Source of the DNA: Hortaea werneckii
Taxonomy: Eukaryota > Ascomycota > Dothideomycetes > Mycosphaerellales > Teratosphaeriaceae
Length of the DNA: 64,000 nucleotides
Assembly: GCA_037044905.1 (NCBI GenBank)
Contig: JBAOKB010000079.1
Span: 35,175 to 99,174, forward strand
Reading direction: 5' to 3'
Shown: in pieces, positions 62,498 to 64,000 of the stretch
How positions within the stretch are numbered: position 1 is the first letter of the stretch
How the letters are laid out: each line of letters starts with the position of its first letter
Notes under the pieces: model-generated
What the model was told of the DNA's origin: nothing
The model's input: only the letters and a program-made list of their open reading frames with translations
The model's database searches: none
Program-made: the position numbers and the translations under genes

Positions 62498-64000
62498 ATG
62501 CCTGGCGAGGACGGGACAAGGAAGCGGAAGGCCACTGATGCGGGAGAAGGAGACGAGGGGAAGCTTGGAGGGCAGGAGAATGAGCCATGGCAAATACCGG
62601 GGCCCGTGAACAGGACGTGGGTCGAGTATGACCCTTCGAAGCCCAAGCGATCCGAAAAGGGAGGCGCCCAGAAGACCGTAAGAAGACATGCAGCAGCAGC
62701 AAGCGCAGCAGCCAGGAAGCAGACCATCGCGGCCCGGAAGGAGGCTGCAATGCACGTCGGCAATGTCAGCGAACAGGGTCATATTAGCAGCCATACTTCT
62801 ACCTCAAAGGCTCCTCAGGGAGAGGTACAACTCGTCAGGCGTACGAGAAACAAGCCAGTCTGCCGGAAAAGGATGGAGTCTGCCTCGAATCTCCTAACCA
62901 GTCTGAGTTCCGAATCGACCGCCTACGCAGAGAGTCCCGGTCTTGGCGCTGTCCAGCTTCTCGAATTTATGCGCGCCTTCCAAGACGGGAAACAGTGGTA
63001 TGCAGGACCGCTTCAAGGGACCGCGCTGGCACAAAAAGCTATCAGAACGCTTTTATGGGATGCTTACGCAAGCCACCCGACTCTGTTTCAGGCGGCTCTG
63101 TTCATCTCTGGAACGCACAGCAATTCCTGTGGTCTTCCACCGACCGCTGTGCATCATATGGGTTCCGGCATGCTGGTGCTGAGAGGCGCGTCCCTCGACT
63201 CGATACAGGCCGCCGTATTTGCGAGTGACGCTACTGATGCAAGCTCGACACCAATAGCTATCGCTCTTCTTGCGGGCTGGGAACGCCGTTATGGAGACCC
63301 AGAATCGTACGCGGTACATATGAATGCGTGGCGTAGTCTTTCACTGCCCGCTAAAGCGCTCGAGGAGAACAATGTCTCGACACTGACTGAGGTTACGCTT
63401 GAGATCTTCCGAGGCGCCTTAGACGAGCGATCTTTTGTCAGTCCGTCTGAGGTCAAGGTGGCGTCGACCGCTTCAGCTTCAAACTCACAGCGACGGCTAC
63501 CGCTTGGCTTCAAGGTTTTCAACGTCGCCCGACCTGAGGTGCGGAGCTTACTCATGTTGATAGCAATCGTCAACGCGTTCAAACCAAACGACCTCTCTAT
63601 GATGCCCGCACGAAGGAAGTTAGGATTGGAGATCCTAGCGTGGAGCCCTACGCACACCATCAGCGCTGGCCCAGTCCCATGGGCAGAAGAAAGTTATGAT
63701 CAGCTCGAGCTAAATGCGCTATACCATGCACGAGCGGCGCTGATTTCCATCAACGGGACTATCTACCGGAAGACATTGGACACCTTGAAGATAGCGATGA
63801 TGTTCCAAATCCAAGCGGCTCTAGACGTCCACTGCGTCTCTTGCCAGCATCTCAACACAGGTGCCCTATTAGGCACGAAATACGAGGAATTGGCTTTCTG
63901 GTCCCGCTTCACCCTCTGTGCCATCTCGCGCGATCCGGATCGAGATGGGTATATCAAGCGCTTGCTTCACGCGCTCAGACTCGACAGCTGGGAGAAAGTC
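62498..64000 (+). CDS. Fungal-specific regulator-like protein, 3' end beyond the window
   Basis: An uninterrupted frame of 501 codons runs from the ATG at 62498 to the last base, so the gene is partial. The N-terminus is basic and low in order (MPGEDGTRKRKATDAGEGDE, then PSKPKRSEKGGAQKTVRRHAA and RRTRNKPVCRKR), followed from about residue 150 by a helical domain (LLEFMRAFQDGKQW, RTLLWDAYASHPTLFQAALF, YAVHMNAWRSL, LELNALYHARAAL) like the zinc-cluster-free regulator-like proteins with a fungal-specific transcription factor (DUF3468-type) domain. No Zn2Cys6 is visible. The start could lie further upstream in another exon. Function unknown. Confidence 0.7.
   Translation, partial: MPGEDGTRKRKATDAGEGDEGKLGGQENEPWQIPGPVNRTWVEYDPSKPKRSEKGGAQKTVRRHAAAASAAARKQTIAARKEAAMHVGNVSEQGHISSHTSTSKAPQGEVQLVRRTRNKPVCRKRMESASNLLTSLSSESTAYAESPGLGAVQLLEFMRAFQDGKQWYAGPLQGTALAQKAIRTLLWDAYASHPTLFQAALFISGTHSNSCGLPPTAVHHMGSGMLVLRGASLDSIQAAVFASDATDASSTPIAIALLAGWERRYGDPESYAVHMNAWRSLSLPAKALEENNVSTLTEVTLEIFRGALDERSFVSPSEVKVASTASASNSQRRLPLGFKVFNVARPEVRSLLMLIAIVNAFKPNDLSMMPARRKLGLEILAWSPTHTISAGPVPWAEESYDQLELNALYHARAALISINGTIYRKTLDTLKIAMMFQIQAALDVHCVSCQHLNTGALLGTKYEELAFWSRFTLCAISRDPDRDGYIKRLLHALRLDSWEKV

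Overview
The window looks like chromosomal DNA of a filamentous ascomycete (Pezizomycotina, probably Dothideomycetes). It has short spliceosomal introns (about 45-90 nt), compact genes on both strands, Zn2Cys6 and fungal-trans regulators, a CBM1 cellulase, and repeats decayed by C-to-T change at CpA sites as in repeat-induced point mutation (RIP). The class is inferred; kingdom and subphylum are well supported.

Layout: (1) 1-10229, ordinary genes: Zn2Cys6 regulator (612-2522), LCL3-like nuclease (2949-3926), CBM1-GH45-like cellulase (5183-6064), metallo-beta-lactamase-fold hydrolase (6234-7403, minus) and a secreted Thr/Ser-rich protein (7874-9200, minus). (2) About 10230-32200, a nested transposon island. 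The shell is a RIP-ruined Tc1/mariner transposase gene. A Ty3/Gypsy solo LTR sits inside it. Three full-length chromodomain Gypsy elements lie in the two: A (10768-17565, minus, degenerate), B (18057-24807, minus, intact) and C (25039-31835, plus, degenerate). The target duplications of A and C are exchanged, and the Tc1 frame reads through only if the 17566-25038 segment is flipped, so the region is inverted relative to its ancestral order. (3) 32201-64000, conserved housekeeping genes: a UBE2W-type E2, an RSC4-like double-bromodomain protein, a small cupin, CKS1, an unknown Ser-rich protein, a cupredoxin secreted protein, CFT1, an LMBD1-like transporter, RPS13, RRN3, a Pro/Ala-rich protein, a Ste20-type kinase, an alpha/beta hydrolase, and a regulator-like gene cut by the right edge.

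The most unusual content is in the island. Every Gypsy copy carries, between pol and the 3' LTR and on the opposite strand, an ORF of 164-169 codons encoding a Zn2Cys6-spaced cysteine cluster followed by a predicted coiled coil. In B and C it is open; in A it has two RIP stops. It starts just inside the LTR and ends tail-to-tail inside the chromodomain end of pol. This ORF and the U3 half of the LTR differ strongly between A/C and B although gag-pol is otherwise close, so the two seem to move as one cassette. B has LTRs that look identical, a perfect 5-bp target duplication, intact gag and pol and a canonical A AAA AAC -1 frameshift site, so it may still be active.

The housekeeping genes show no operon logic. 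RPS13 and RRN3 are divergent and both serve ribosome production; CFT1 and the LMBD1-like gene are divergent; the LMBD1-like gene and RPS13, and the kinase and the hydrolase, are convergent. Exon limits were set by eye from splice signals, frame and family fit.
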